Source: Caryophanales bacterium UBA743 (GTDB lineage Bacteria; Bacillota_I; Bacilli_A; RFN20; CAG-826). Taken from it: DNA of 64,000 nt. A program made the translations under genes and the position numbers. The notes beneath the pieces were generated by a model. The model made no database searches. It was not told the DNA's origin and saw only the letters and a list, made by a program, of their open reading frames with translations. Location: contig DBKT01000010.1 of the NCBI GenBank assembly GCA_002297365.1, forward strand, positions 1-64,000, in the 5' to 3' direction. Each line of letters starts with the position of its first letter. Within the stretch, counting starts at the first letter, position 1. Shown piece after piece: positions 42,776 to 51,685 of the stretch.

Positions 42776-44320
42776 ATGGAAGAAGTCGCGCAGAATCCCG
42801 TGAAAAAGGATTCCTGGTCAGCAAAAACCCGTTTTGGGCGTTTTCTTGATCGTTATTTCCACATCTCAGAAAGAGGCTCGTCAATTTTAAAAGAGCTTCT
42901 AGGTGGCTTAGTCACATTCTTGGCCATGTTCTACATCCTTCCTTTAAACGGGAACATGCTTTCCTCGGATTGGACTGGCGAGCTTAATGAAAGCACAGCG
43001 AATTTCCGTATATTCGAGGGCGTTCGCCAAATTCTCATTTATGGGGATAATTGGGCAAGCGTCGATCAAGTAAGGGCAGCCGTCTTTGCCGCCACCGCCA
43101 TTTCCGCAGCCGTCACCACCATTTTCATGGGTCTTTATGGCAAACTGCCGGTGGGATTGGCTTCCGGCCTAGGGATCAATTCTTTGATCGCTTTTAACGT
43201 CATGCTGAATATGGGCTTTAATTTCGCTCAAGCTATGGCGATTGTTTTTGTTGATGGCGTTCTTTTCCTCATCATTTCCGTTACTCCTCTTCGTGCTTGG
43301 ATTGTTCGTTCCATTCCAAAATCGCTGAAATTCGCCATATCGGCAGGCATTGGCTTTTTCATCGCTTTTATCGGCTTGCAAAATATCGGCGCGATTAGCG
43401 ATGGGGCAACGCTTGTTACCCTTGGCAATTTCAAAGACCCTGTCGTTTTGGTTGGCCTTCTCGGAATCGTGTTGGTTTTGATTCTTTCTTCTTTGCCGCA
43501 AAAGAACAAAGCTCTTTTCTGGATCAATAAATTCTCCGTCATTATCGCAATCGTCGTGATGGGGATTGTTTGCGCCTCTTTGGGAACGGCTGGGGTTGGC
43601 ATTGCTGATGGCAAATCTTTTTCTACTTTCTATGACGCTTCTTATCACATCAGCAACATTGGGAATATCAGCAAAATCTTTGGTTCTTGCTTTATGGGGT
43701 TTGACGTCTTCACGAAACCTCTTTCCTATGCTTTGGTTTTTGCCCTTCTTTTTGTTGATTTCTTCGACACGACTGGCACATTGGTCGGCGTTGAAGCGGG
43801 TGCTGGGATGATTGACAAAAACGGAAATATGCTTGTCGATGATAAGCCAGCCATGGTTGTCGATGCCGTTGGGACGGTTGCGGGCGCCGTTTGTGGAACC
43901 ACTACCGTGACTTCTTTCGTGGAATCGACCACGGGAGTCGCCGCTGGTGCCAGAACGGGGCTTGCTAGCGTTATCACCGGTCTCTTATTCGCCTTATCTC
44001 TTTTGATTTACCCTGGGCTTGCGATGTTCTCTTGCTCTTCGGCGACAGGCTTGGCGCTTGTTTATGTGGGCATTTGCATGTTTAAGAACTTAGAGCAATT
44101 GGATTGGAATGATTGGGTTGCCGTAGGTTCTGGTTTTATCACCGCTTTGTTCATGTGCGTCTCTTATTCCATCTCCGATGGCATTGCCATGGGTTTCATT
44201 GCGTATTCGGTAATGACGCTTGCTTCCGCTAAATTCAAAAAGAGCGACCTCCCTGTTGCCATTTGCTCTATCGCTTTCATCGCGATTTATATCGTGAAAT
44301 ATGCGGTAGGCTTAAAATAA
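42776..44320 (+). CDS. NCS2 (AzgA-like) purine permease
   Basis: 514 residues from ATG 42776 with an AGGAGG Shine-Dalgarno; the extension to 42731 enters the leader hairpin. About twelve to fourteen TM helices. LGGLVTFLAMFYILPLNGNML, GLASGLGINSLIAFNV, FFDTTGTLVGVEAGAGMID and TSFVESTTGVAAGARTGLAS mark the AzgA group of NCS2 transporters, which import hypoxanthine, guanine or adenine with protons. It stands alone with its own terminator and has a long, structured upstream region. Confidence 0.88.
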   Translation: MEEVAQNPVKKDSWSAKTRFGRFLDRYFHISERGSSILKELLGGLVTFLAMFYILPLNGNMLSSDWTGELNESTANFRIFEGVRQILIYGDNWASVDQVRAAVFAATAISAAVTTIFMGLYGKLPVGLASGLGINSLIAFNVMLNMGFNFAQAMAIVFVDGVLFLIISVTPLRAWIVRSIPKSLKFAISAGIGFFIAFIGLQNIGAISDGATLVTLGNFKDPVVLVGLLGIVLVLILSSLPQKNKALFWINKFSVIIAIVVMGIVCASLGTAGVGIADGKSFSTFYDASYHISNIGNISKIFGSCFMGFDVFTKPLSYALVFALLFVDFFDTTGTLVGVEAGAGMIDKNGNMLVDDKPAMVVDAVGTVAGAVCGTTTVTSFVESTTGVAAGARTGLASVITGLLFALSLLIYPGLAMFSCSSATGLALVYVGICMFKNLEQLDWNDWVAVGSGFITALFMCVSYSISDGIAMGFIAYSVMTLASAKFKKSDLPVAICSIAFIAIYIVKYAVGLK

Positions 44321-44338
44321 GGGGAGCTTATTTTCATG

Positions 44339-44366
44339 GCCTTAGGAGAAATTCCTAAGGCTTTTT
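44339..44366 (+). terminator. Permease terminator
   Basis: GCCTTAGG and CCTAAGGC form an 8-bp stem, followed by TTTTT. Confidence 0.8.
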
Positions 44367-44380
44367 CTATGGAAAAAAGG

Positions 44381-44386
44381 TAAAAT
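44381..44386 (+). promoter_or_regulatory. -10 box of epimerase-like gene, leaderless
   Basis: TAAAAT ends six bases before ATG 44393 and there is no Shine-Dalgarno. Confidence 0.45.
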
Positions 44387-44392
44387 GATTGC

Positions 44393-45232
44393 ATGCCTAT
44401 CATTGAAAACGAGTATTTAAAAGTGGAAACGAGTCTTCTTGGCGGAGAGTTGCTCCATGTCATCGATAAAGAAAATAAGCAAGAGCTTCTTTATCAAGCC
44501 AACGAAATCTGGCCACACCACGATGTCATTCTTTTTCCTTTTATCGGCCCCGATTCTTCTTATCAAATCGATGGAAAGAAATATTCTTGCCCAACTCAGC
44601 ACGGTTTTATCAGAACTTCCCGTTTTGAGATTGTAGAAGAAAAAGAAAACAGAATTGTCATGGAGTTTCGCAATAACGAGAGGACATTTCAATCCTATCC
44701 TTTTCATTTTGTCTTAAGGGCAACCTATTCTCTTGAAGAGAGGACATTGAAACGAGAATATGAAATCATCAATCAAAACGAGGAGGAGCTCCCTTTCCAA
44801 CTCGGAGATCACGCCGCCTATCAGGTGAGATTCGGGGAGGCAATCCTTCATTTTGGCGAGGGGAACATCTTTTTCTACCCCAGAAAAAACCTTCTCTTTT
44901 CCGCTCAGCCGATTTCTTTTTTGAGAAATAAGGATTATTTATTGAATAAGAAAGATTTTGCCGAGTTTGAGACCATCCTTATCGAAAGGCCTAGGAATGA
45001 ACTTGTTTTAGATACAGGTCTTGGTTATCTTTTAACCTATCATTTCAATTCCCCTTATGTAGCAATATGGTCCCCTAGCAAAGAATCCTCTTTCCTTTGC
45101 GTAGAGCCTTGGTGGGGAATGGCCGTTTATGAAGGAAGGGATGATGAGATGAGAAATTGGAAAGATGTCAATTCCCTTTCCCATCAAGCTCATTTTGAAG
45201 AATCCATTACTTTTTCAAAGAAAGCTGAATGA
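44393..45232 (+). CDS. Aldose 1-epimerase (galactose mutarotase-like) protein
   Basis: 279 residues of the beta-sandwich mutarotase superfamily, LacX-like: ETSLLGGELLHVIDKENKQE, PTQHGFIRTSRFEIVE with the catalytic His region, LPFQLGDHAAYQV and FLCVEPWWGMAVYEGRDD. It probably interconverts alpha and beta anomers of a hexose or hexose phosphate. It is adjacent to and convergent with the phosphohexomutase gene, consistent with sugar metabolism. Confidence 0.82.
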   Translation: MPIIENEYLKVETSLLGGELLHVIDKENKQELLYQANEIWPHHDVILFPFIGPDSSYQIDGKKYSCPTQHGFIRTSRFEIVEEKENRIVMEFRNNERTFQSYPFHFVLRATYSLEERTLKREYEIINQNEEELPFQLGDHAAYQVRFGEAILHFGEGNIFFYPRKNLLFSAQPISFLRNKDYLLNKKDFAEFETILIERPRNELVLDTGLGYLLTYHFNSPYVAIWSPSKESSFLCVEPWWGMAVYEGRDDEMRNWKDVNSLSHQAHFEESITFSKKAE

Positions 45233-45274
45233 AGAACAGCAAATCCCTTCTTCGAATCAGAAATCCCCTCCAAC

Positions 45275-45303
45275 AAAAAAGGCAACGCCGAGATGGCCTT
45301 GCC
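45275..45303 (-). terminator. Terminator of the phosphohexomutase gene
   Basis: On the minus strand GGCAAGGCC pairs with GGCGTTGCC (one internal mismatch region) and is followed by six T. Confidence 0.7.
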
Positions 45304-45327
45304 CATGAATGGAATAAGATATTTCGT

Positions 45328-47043
45328 TTATTTTAAGTGAAGCTGCTCTTTTAAAGAATCCATCATTCCTTTGGCCGCTTCTTCGATTCCTTTTTTCTCT
45401 TTTTGGAAGACTTCCAGGTAGAATTTGCATTTTGGCTCCGTTCCCGATGGACGGATTGCTATCCAAGAGGAATCTTCAAAAAGATAACGAATCACGTTGG
45501 ATTTCTCCAAAGCGATAGATTTTTCTTCGCCCGTGATGACATTTTTAGAAATAGATGTCTCGTAATCTTCAATCCAAACGATCCTTTTCCCATAAACTTC
45601 TTTTAATGGGCAAGAATGAACGTGCTCCAATAAGGCAATCATATCGGCATGGCCTTTTTCTCCTTCAAAATAAACGGAAAGGGTTTGCGAAGAATGGTAG
45701 CCGTATTTCTTTTCGAGATTATCGTAAGCGACATCAAGCGGAATGCCTTGGCGATAATAGTGAAGAGCCATTTCACAATAAAGAAGGATAGCTTGAATGC
45801 CGTCTTTGTCGCGGACGAACGGTTCAATTAGGCAACCATAGCTTTCCTCATAGCCGAATTCAAAATGGGGGCCGTGCCCAATCTTTTCATAATAACCAAT
45901 ACGGTTCCCGATATATTTAAAGCCCGTAAGGAAGCTTTCCACTCCAACGCCATAGGATTTGGCGATCTTTCTTGCCAAATCGCTAGAAACAATCGTGTCA
46001 TAAATGACGCCATTCGAGGAAAGAGTCCCTTTTTTCTTCCTTTCTGAAAGCAAATAGTCCAATAAAAGGGCTGCGGATTGATTGCCGGTGAATCTTTCAT
46101 ATTCGCCTTTGCTAGATAGATAAGCAAGACCGCAACGGTCGCCATCCGGATCGGTCATAACGCAAAGATTGGCATGTTCTTCTTTAGCGAGTTTAATCGA
46201 TTCGATGAAGCTTTCCGCCGTTTCCGGGTTTGGAGAAAGAGTCCCTCCGAAAGCGGGATCGTGAATGCATTGTTTGACCACAGGGATAATTTGATATCCG
46301 CAATCATGGAACACGCGCATGGCATTTTCATAAGAAGTTCCATGTTGAGGGGAATAGATGATCTTGAAATCATCCTTTTTCATATCGGGATTAAGCTGGC
46401 AGCCTTCCACTAATTTGCAATAAGTGTCGTCCACTTCTTTCGGGAGAATGATGGTTTCTCCCTTTTTGGAAGCGAGAGGGACTTCAATCTCCAATTCATT
46501 AGGAAGGCCATTCAAAATATCCAAAAGCCCATCCACCTGAGAAGGGATGAGCTGGCAGCCGGTTTCATCATAGATTTTGTAACCGTTATATTCCTTTGGG
46601 TTATGGGAAGCGGTGATCATGATTCCTCCACCCGCATGCATATAGCGGACACCGTAAGATAATTCTGGGGTTGGGCGCAAAGAGTCGAATAGATAAGCTT
46701 TGATGCCTTCTTCATTAAGGATGTTGGCCGCTTCGATAGCAAAATCACGTGAGAAGAAACGATTATCGTGGGAAATGACCACCCCTTTATTTTCGATGTC
46801 TTTGCATACCTTCTTCAAATACATCCCGAAAGCGATGGTGACTCTGCGAATAACGTATTTGTTAATGCGGTTCGTGCCTAAACCGATTTTAGCGCGCATT
46901 CCTCCTGTGCCAAATTCCGCATCTTGAAAGAAAGCGTCACTTCTTTCTTCCTCATTCATCGCGCGAAGAGTTTCTTTTTCTTCTTCGCTTAATTTGTCGG
47001 ATTTCATCCAACGTTCAAAGTTTTTTTCGACAATGTTGTCCAT
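45328..47043 (-). CDS. Phospho-sugar mutase (phosphoglucomutase/phosphomannomutase)
   Basis: 571 residues from ATG 47043. AAGGAG lies seven bases upstream of this ATG but abuts the in-frame ATG at 47049, which decides the start. Alpha-D-phosphohexomutase motifs: FGTGGMRAKIG, active-site Ser loop ITASHNPKEYNGYKIY, metal loop DPDGDRCG, sugar-binding FGYEESYG and phosphate loop RPSGTEPKCKFYLEV. It interconverts hexose 1- and 6-phosphates for glycogen or cell envelope precursors, like B. subtilis PgcA. Confidence 0.92.
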   Translation of the reverse strand: MDNIVEKNFERWMKSDKLSEEEKETLRAMNEEERSDAFFQDAEFGTGGMRAKIGLGTNRINKYVIRRVTIAFGMYLKKVCKDIENKGVVISHDNRFFSRDFAIEAANILNEEGIKAYLFDSLRPTPELSYGVRYMHAGGGIMITASHNPKEYNGYKIYDETGCQLIPSQVDGLLDILNGLPNELEIEVPLASKKGETIILPKEVDDTYCKLVEGCQLNPDMKKDDFKIIYSPQHGTSYENAMRVFHDCGYQIIPVVKQCIHDPAFGGTLSPNPETAESFIESIKLAKEEHANLCVMTDPDGDRCGLAYLSSKGEYERFTGNQSAALLLDYLLSERKKKGTLSSNGVIYDTIVSSDLARKIAKSYGVGVESFLTGFKYIGNRIGYYEKIGHGPHFEFGYEESYGCLIEPFVRDKDGIQAILLYCEMALHYYRQGIPLDVAYDNLEKKYGYHSSQTLSVYFEGEKGHADMIALLEHVHSCPLKEVYGKRIVWIEDYETSISKNVITGEEKSIALEKSNVIRYLFEDSSWIAIRPSGTEPKCKFYLEVFQKEKKGIEEAAKGMMDSLKEQLHLK

Positions 47044-47060
47044 TTTCATCTCCTTGCTGG

Positions 47061-48029
47061 TTATATTTTACTAACCTTTAACATTTCCAATAGATTTTTT
47101 TGTTCTTTTTCCAAAGAAATTTTAAACGTCTTGCCACTCAAATAGGATAATAGTCCCCCTACTTTTCCAAAAGTCAAAGAATAGGCGACTAAGAATTGGT
47201 TGTTTAGACGGTATTTTGCCTTGAAAAGACGATTCATTTCGAAATCGCCGTATTTGCCATCTCCTAGAATAGGATGGCCAATCGAAGCGAGATGAACGCG
47301 AATTTGATGGGTTCTTCCAGTGAGAAGCTCGCATTCTAAAAGGGAGCAGTCATTGTATTTCTCCAGCACGCGATATTTGGTAATGGCTTCCTTCCCTTCT
47401 TTTGAAACGCGAACAATTCCCTTCGTCTCGTCTTTTATCAAAGGGGCGCTAATGGTCCCCTCTTCTTCTGAAGGGATCCCACAAACAAGAGCAAGATACC
47501 TTTTGTCGATGTTGTTTCTTTCCTTAAAAAGGAGAGTAAGTTCTTTTAAAGCCTCATCCGTTTTCCCGAAAACGATAATCCCGGATGTGTTTCTATCCAA
47601 ACGGTGGGCGGGAGAAGGCGTAAAAGAAGAATCATGTGGATCATATTCCCCTTTTCCGTATAAATAGGAAAGGACGTCATTTGCCAAAGTGACGCGTTTT
47701 TCCTTTTCATCGCCCATCACCAATAAACCAGCGGGCTTATTGACAATAAGGATATTGTCATCTTCGTAGACGACTGGATGGTTAAAAGGCTTTGCTTCGA
47801 TCTCTTTTGGCTTAGCGAAGTCTTCTAGTTGAGCGTCCGTAACATAGATACGAACCACATCCCCTTCATGGACAACAGCGTCTTTTTTCACCCAATGTCC
47901 GTTGATTTTGATGTCTTTTTTGCGAAACGCTTTATAAATATAGCCCAAAGGGGCTTCCGAAAGATAATGACGAACGAATTTCTCAATTCTTTGACCGTCA
48001 TTCGCTTTGGTGATCGTTATTTCCTTCAT
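47061..48029 (-). CDS. RluC/RluD-family pseudouridine synthase
   Basis: 322 residues. An N-terminal S4 RNA-binding domain (about 1-75, AFRKKDIKINGHWVKKDAVV) precedes the catalytic domain with HRLDRNTSGIIVFGKT (catalytic Asp) and LLTGRTHQIRVHLASIGHPI. It isomerises uridines in 23S rRNA; the exact site is uncertain. TATAAT lies eight bases before the ATG on the minus strand. The mutase gene lies 17 bases downstream with its own Shine-Dalgarno. Confidence 0.9.
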   Translation of the reverse strand: MKEITITKANDGQRIEKFVRHYLSEAPLGYIYKAFRKKDIKINGHWVKKDAVVHEGDVVRIYVTDAQLEDFAKPKEIEAKPFNHPVVYEDDNILIVNKPAGLLVMGDEKEKRVTLANDVLSYLYGKGEYDPHDSSFTPSPAHRLDRNTSGIIVFGKTDEALKELTLLFKERNNIDKRYLALVCGIPSEEEGTISAPLIKDETKGIVRVSKEGKEAITKYRVLEKYNDCSLLECELLTGRTHQIRVHLASIGHPILGDGKYGDFEMNRLFKAKYRLNNQFLVAYSLTFGKVGGLLSYLSGKTFKISLEKEQKNLLEMLKVSKI

Positions 48030-48106
48030 ACGAAAAAATTATAACGAATTTTCTTCGTTTCGTAATCACCATTCTCAAGAAGATGCCCAAAAATCGAACT
48101 TTTTTG

Positions 48107-48135
48107 TTGCGATAAAATACATCCACATTTATAAT
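48107..48135 (+). promoter_or_regulatory. tRNA-Ser(GGA) promoter
   Basis: TTGCGA (48107-48112), a 17-base spacer and TATAAT (48130-48135). Confidence 0.65.
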
Positions 48136-48163
48136 CTTTTTTGCCTGTCAAAGGCATATAGAT

Positions 48164-48254
48164 GGAGGAATACCCAAGTGGTCGAAGGGGCGGGCTTGGA
48201 AAGCTCGTAGGCGGGTAACACTGCGCTAGGGTTCGAATCCCTATTCCTCCGCCA
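48164..48254 (+). tRNA. tRNA-Ser (GGA)
   Basis: 91 bases with a long variable arm. Acceptor GGAGGAA/TTCCTCC, anticodon loop TTGGAAA gives GGA, encoded CCA. A second restriction-modification island starts downstream. Confidence 0.92.
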
Positions 48255-48360
48255 TCTGATTTGTATCCGAACCTTGTATGTTCATCATTACGGGTTCGGT
48301 GTTACCATCAAGCTAAGTCAGTGGAATAAAATCCCTGATGAACTAAAAGGTAAATAGAAA

Positions 48361-48390
48361 GATCACCTCAGTAAAATGGGGTGATTTTTT
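48361..48390 (+). terminator. Terminator between tRNA-Ser(GGA) and the restriction island
   Basis: ATCACCTC pairs with GGGGTGAT (one G-T) and is followed by TTTTTT. Upstream, CCGAACC and GGTTCGG (about 48266-48299) can form another hairpin. Confidence 0.65.
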
Positions 48391-48493
48391 GTACACCAAT
48401 AAAATTTTGTTATGGTTTTCATATTTGATACTTATACATCACATTAGTTGCTATATGAGTTACTTTTTGCTACTCTATTTTAGGATTGAAATT

Positions 48494-48721
48494 ATGCTAA
48501 GAAATGTCATTGGGAAAAGAATTAAGGAATTAAGAATTATTAAACACGATTATAGTCAGGAACAATTGGCTGACTTAATTGGTTGCAATCGTGCTTATAT
48601 TTCCAGAATTGAATCTGGAAAACAAAATATCACTATCGAAAATTTAAATCAAATTTGTAACGCTTTTAATATTACATTATGTGAATTTTTCGCCCCATTT
48701 ACGACTAGAATTGATGAATAA
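48494..48721 (+). CDS. XRE-family regulator, likely restriction-modification controller
   Basis: 75 residues from ATG 48494, the normal size of restriction controller (C) proteins; the longer frame from 48389 adds a hydrophobic non-homologous stretch. The helix-turn-helix reads YSQEQLADLIGCNRAYISRI followed by ESGKQNITIENL. C proteins delay the nuclease relative to the methylase. The C5 methyltransferase gene begins 16 bases after its stop. Confidence 0.8.
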   Translation: MLRNVIGKRIKELRIIKHDYSQEQLADLIGCNRAYISRIESGKQNITIENLNQICNAFNITLCEFFAPFTTRIDE

Positions 48722-48737
48722 TTTTTGGAGAATCAAA

Positions 48738-50057
48738 ATGTCAAATATTAAATTTATTGATTTGTTTGCTGGCATTGGTGGCATTCGGAAAGGCTTTGAA
48801 CAAGCTTGCAATATATATGGATATTCATCCGAATGCGTCTTTACATCAGAAATCAAAGAATCCGCAATTAAGATATTGAAACAAAATCATCCAAACGAAA
48901 CCATAAACGGAGATATAACAAAGATTGATCCTAAAGAAATTCCAGACTTTGATATTTTGCTGGGCGGCTTTCCATGCCAAGCATTCTCTTCGGCTGGAAA
49001 GAGACAGGGGTTTAATGATACTCGTGGAACGCTTTTCTTTAATGTTGCTAACATTTTAAAAATAAAAAAACCCAAAGGCTTTATTCTGGAAAATGTCGAA
49101 GGATTGGTTAATCACGATAAGGCTTCCGCACCTAAAAATTCAAAAATCGGCAATACTCTTAGCGTGATTTTAAGCACATTGAATGAATTGGGATATAAAG
49201 TCTGTTGGAAAGTTCTTAATGCCAAGGATTATGGTGTTCCTCAAAATCGGAAACGTATATATATTATTGGCACTTTGTATTCAAAACCTACCCTTGATGA
49301 TTTAGAAACTTCTAAAACTTTGCTGAAGGACATACTGCTTAAAGGCTTGCCTGCTAAAAAAACAAAGTTTACTAATAAATTAATAAAAGAATATGGTTTG
49401 AATAACTTACCAGGAAAAAAATGTAAGGACAAGCGCGGAGGCACAGGCAATATTCATAGTTGGGATTTGGAGCTAAAAGGAAAGCTAAACACGCGCCAAA
49501 AAAAACTTTTGAATACGATGATGACTGAGCGAAGAAAAAAGAAATGGGCTGCAATGTGGAGTATAGATTGGATGGATGGTATGCCATTGTCTTTAGAGAT
49601 GATTAAAACATTCATTAATTATAGTCTTCTAGAAAAGGATCTAAATTATTGTGTCGAGAAAAAGTATCTAACGCTTGAGCATCCTAAAAAATTAGTAAAA
49701 GATCCGAATGGCGCTACTCATAGAGAAGAAGATACCACAAAACCATTAGGCTACAATATTGTTTCTGGGAAAATGTCTTTTGAAGTTAATGAGATTCTTG
49801 ATCCAAATGGAATCGCTCCAACGCTTGTTGCTATGGATATGAGTCACATTTACGTAGTAGATGGTGATGGGATTCGACCGATTAGCTTACGTGAAGGTTT
49901 AAGACTGTTTGGTTATCCAGAAGATTTTAAATTTAACATAGGTGAAAGTGAAGGATACGATTTGTTAGGGAATACCGTTGTTGTTCCGGTGATAGAAAAA
50001 GTAGCCGAAAGAATGCTCGATTGTTTAAAGGATAGAATATCATGTCAATTAAAATAG
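48738..50057 (+). CDS. DNA (cytosine-5) methyltransferase
   Basis: 439 residues from ATG 48738 with GGAG eight bases upstream. Motif I FIDLFAGIGGIRKGFE, motif IV GGFPCQAFSSAGKRQG with catalytic Cys, motif VI FILENVEGL, motif VIII QNRKRIYIIG, and motifs IX-X (SLREGLRLFGYPEDF, LLGNTVVVPVIEKVAERM) are complete. It places m5C in the recognition site of the partner nuclease, probably GGNNCC if the nuclease is NgoBV-like. It overlaps the nuclease gene by 16 bases. AT-rich, in the island behind tRNA-Ser(GGA). Confidence 0.92.
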   Translation: MSNIKFIDLFAGIGGIRKGFEQACNIYGYSSECVFTSEIKESAIKILKQNHPNETINGDITKIDPKEIPDFDILLGGFPCQAFSSAGKRQGFNDTRGTLFFNVANILKIKKPKGFILENVEGLVNHDKASAPKNSKIGNTLSVILSTLNELGYKVCWKVLNAKDYGVPQNRKRIYIIGTLYSKPTLDDLETSKTLLKDILLKGLPAKKTKFTNKLIKEYGLNNLPGKKCKDKRGGTGNIHSWDLELKGKLNTRQKKLLNTMMTERRKKKWAAMWSIDWMDGMPLSLEMIKTFINYSLLEKDLNYCVEKKYLTLEHPKKLVKDPNGATHREEDTTKPLGYNIVSGKMSFEVNEILDPNGIAPTLVAMDMSHIYVVDGDGIRPISLREGLRLFGYPEDFKFNIGESEGYDLLGNTVVVPVIEKVAERMLDCLKDRISCQLK

Positions 50058-50818
50058 CACCATTAGACTTGTATTACAGGTTGATTAACGAAGACAAAAT
50101 TTTGTCTTTTCAAGGAAGGATAACATTCTCCTTTAGTAATGTTGATATAGTTGTATGTCAAAGAGATGTTGTAGGAAACATTATCCAGGAATGGTTGGAA
50201 GGTTGGCTTAAGCATAATAATATTGAATATGCTACGAATGAAAACACACAAATGCCTCCGGATTTCTTCTTAGACCCTTCTAACAAAAAGCATCATTTGC
50301 TTGAAGTTAAGGCGTTTAATTTTGAAGCTGGACCTGGTTTTGATATAGCTGATTTTCGAATGTATGAGGAAGAGCTGATAAAAAAACCATGGATGTTAGA
50401 TGTTGATTATCTTATTTTTGGATATCAAATGTCACCATCAGGGCAAGTCTCAATAAAGCGTCTTTGGTTGAAAAAAGTATGGGAGATAACTTCCAGTTCA
50501 GCAGATTGGCCACTAAAACTACAAGTTAAGAAAAACGTAGTTCATAAAATTCGACCATGTACTTGGTTTAGTGAATTCACCCAGTTTCAAGTGTTTGAGT
50601 CAAAAGAGGATTTTCTGTCCGCCGTTGAAGAAACTGTTTTTAGAAATCCAGCAACTCATAACTCAGGCGGGACTTGGAGAAACGCCTTCTTGAAATCATA
50701 CAAAGAATATTATGGCATCGATTTGAATATTAAGCATTGGGATGAAATAAAAGATAAATATCAGTCTAGTAAGAAAATCTCTAGATTTATCGAAGATTAC
50801 GCTTACTCAAAAAAATAA
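50042..50818 (+). CDS. NgoBV/NlaIV-type restriction endonuclease
   Basis: 258 residues. The sequence resembles the NgoBV family: LYYRLINEDKILSFQGRITF, GNIIQEWLEGWLKHNNIEY, MPPDFFLDPS, LLEVKAFNFEAGPGFDIADF, DVDYLIFGYQ and KIRPCTWFSEFTQF. The putative PD-(D/E)xK site is Asp74 with Glu88 and Lys90. NgoBV cuts GGNNCC and pairs with an m5C methylase, in agreement with the upstream gene; the specificity here is inferred from family resemblance. Confidence 0.78.
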   Translation: MSIKIAPLDLYYRLINEDKILSFQGRITFSFSNVDIVVCQRDVVGNIIQEWLEGWLKHNNIEYATNENTQMPPDFFLDPSNKKHHLLEVKAFNFEAGPGFDIADFRMYEEELIKKPWMLDVDYLIFGYQMSPSGQVSIKRLWLKKVWEITSSSADWPLKLQVKKNVVHKIRPCTWFSEFTQFQVFESKEDFLSAVEETVFRNPATHNSGGTWRNAFLKSYKEYYGIDLNIKHWDEIKDKYQSSKKISRFIEDYAYSKK

Positions 50819-50843
50819 AGACAAACATGTGTAGTCAGACAAT

Positions 50844-51443
50844 ATGAGACAGGAAAACCCATCCGTAATCAGAGACTATGATAAGCCCAAGAACCACCAC
50901 GGCTTTGTGTATGTGAGAGCCGGAAGAGACGGCAGAGTGCCCCTTTGGGAAATGAGAAAGCCAACCCCTGACGAACGTCTCTCCATCATCGCCAACTGGA
51001 TCAGAATGCACGGCAAGGAAGGACCAACGAAAATCTCCTCCTTTTCGGAAAAGCTAGGAGTGAGCGACAGAACCATCCAATCCATTCTGAGACTACTCGA
51101 GGAAAAGAAAGCGATAACGATAGAGCCTGTTTTCAACGAAAACGGAAAACAGCAGGGAAACACTTACCATTGGACCGGGAACGTCGATCCTGTCATCGGA
51201 AGTCCTACCATGGAGATGCTCTACAAGAGATATGATTCCTACGGGTTCCGCTCTTTCACCTGGGACGACTACAAGATGAAGACGGATCCGTCTGGCAATC
51301 TCACATGCGAGGATTATTACCGATATGGAGAGCTCATGGACGAGAAGAGAAGACTCAAACGGAAGAAAACGAAGATCTATAAGGCGCATTTGAAGAAGCT
51401 CAGAAAACTGCACGTTCGTAGCGAAGACGACGAACCCCTCTGA
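50844..51443 (+). CDS. Helix-turn-helix protein of a mobile module
   Basis: 199 residues. A winged-helix DNA-binding segment spans about 45-100 (TKISSFSEKLGVSDRTIQSI, LRLLEEKKAITIEP), resembling replication or transposon regulators, and the C-terminus is very basic (KRRLKRKKTKIYKAHLKKLR). There is no clear Shine-Dalgarno. Its base composition and GAC/CTC-type codons are distinctly GC-richer than the restriction genes just upstream, marking the start of a different element. It is the first of three genes ending in a serine recombinase. Confidence 0.6.
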   Translation: MRQENPSVIRDYDKPKNHHGFVYVRAGRDGRVPLWEMRKPTPDERLSIIANWIRMHGKEGPTKISSFSEKLGVSDRTIQSILRLLEEKKAITIEPVFNENGKQQGNTYHWTGNVDPVIGSPTMEMLYKRYDSYGFRSFTWDDYKMKTDPSGNLTCEDYYRYGELMDEKRRLKRKKTKIYKAHLKKLRKLHVRSEDDEPL

Positions 51444-51489
51444 TTTTTCACTTCCCACTTCCCGTCAAGGAAACCGAAGAAAAATATTT

Positions 51490-51520
51490 GCCCGTTTCTT
51501 CCCATGGAATCGGGCTTTTT
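51490..51520 (+). terminator. Terminator after the HTH gene
   Basis: GCCCG (51490-51494) and CGGGC (51511-51515) are followed by TTTTT; an outer AACCGAA/TTCGGTT pairing can extend the stem. Confidence 0.6.
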
Positions 51521-51607
51521 CGGTTATTAAAAAAATAATTTGAATTTTTTTGTTAAGTACATGGGTGAAATTCGGTATTACTAGTGGGTAGACATTTCAA
51601 CAATCAC

Positions 51608-51648
51608 AGTGTCCAAGAAGTGTGCTAACAGTGTGTGACTATCTGTGT
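51608..51648 (+). repeat. AGTGT iterons, 11-bp period
   Basis: AGTGT starts at 51608, 51619 and 51630, exactly 11 bases apart, and a related CTGTGT follows at 51643. One-turn spacing puts all copies on the same DNA face. They end ~40 bases before the TTG start at 51686, so they may bind the HTH protein or the recombinase. Confidence 0.5.
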
Positions 51649-51685
51649 TTGTCTGATGTCTATAAGAGGGTAAGGAGGAATCATA

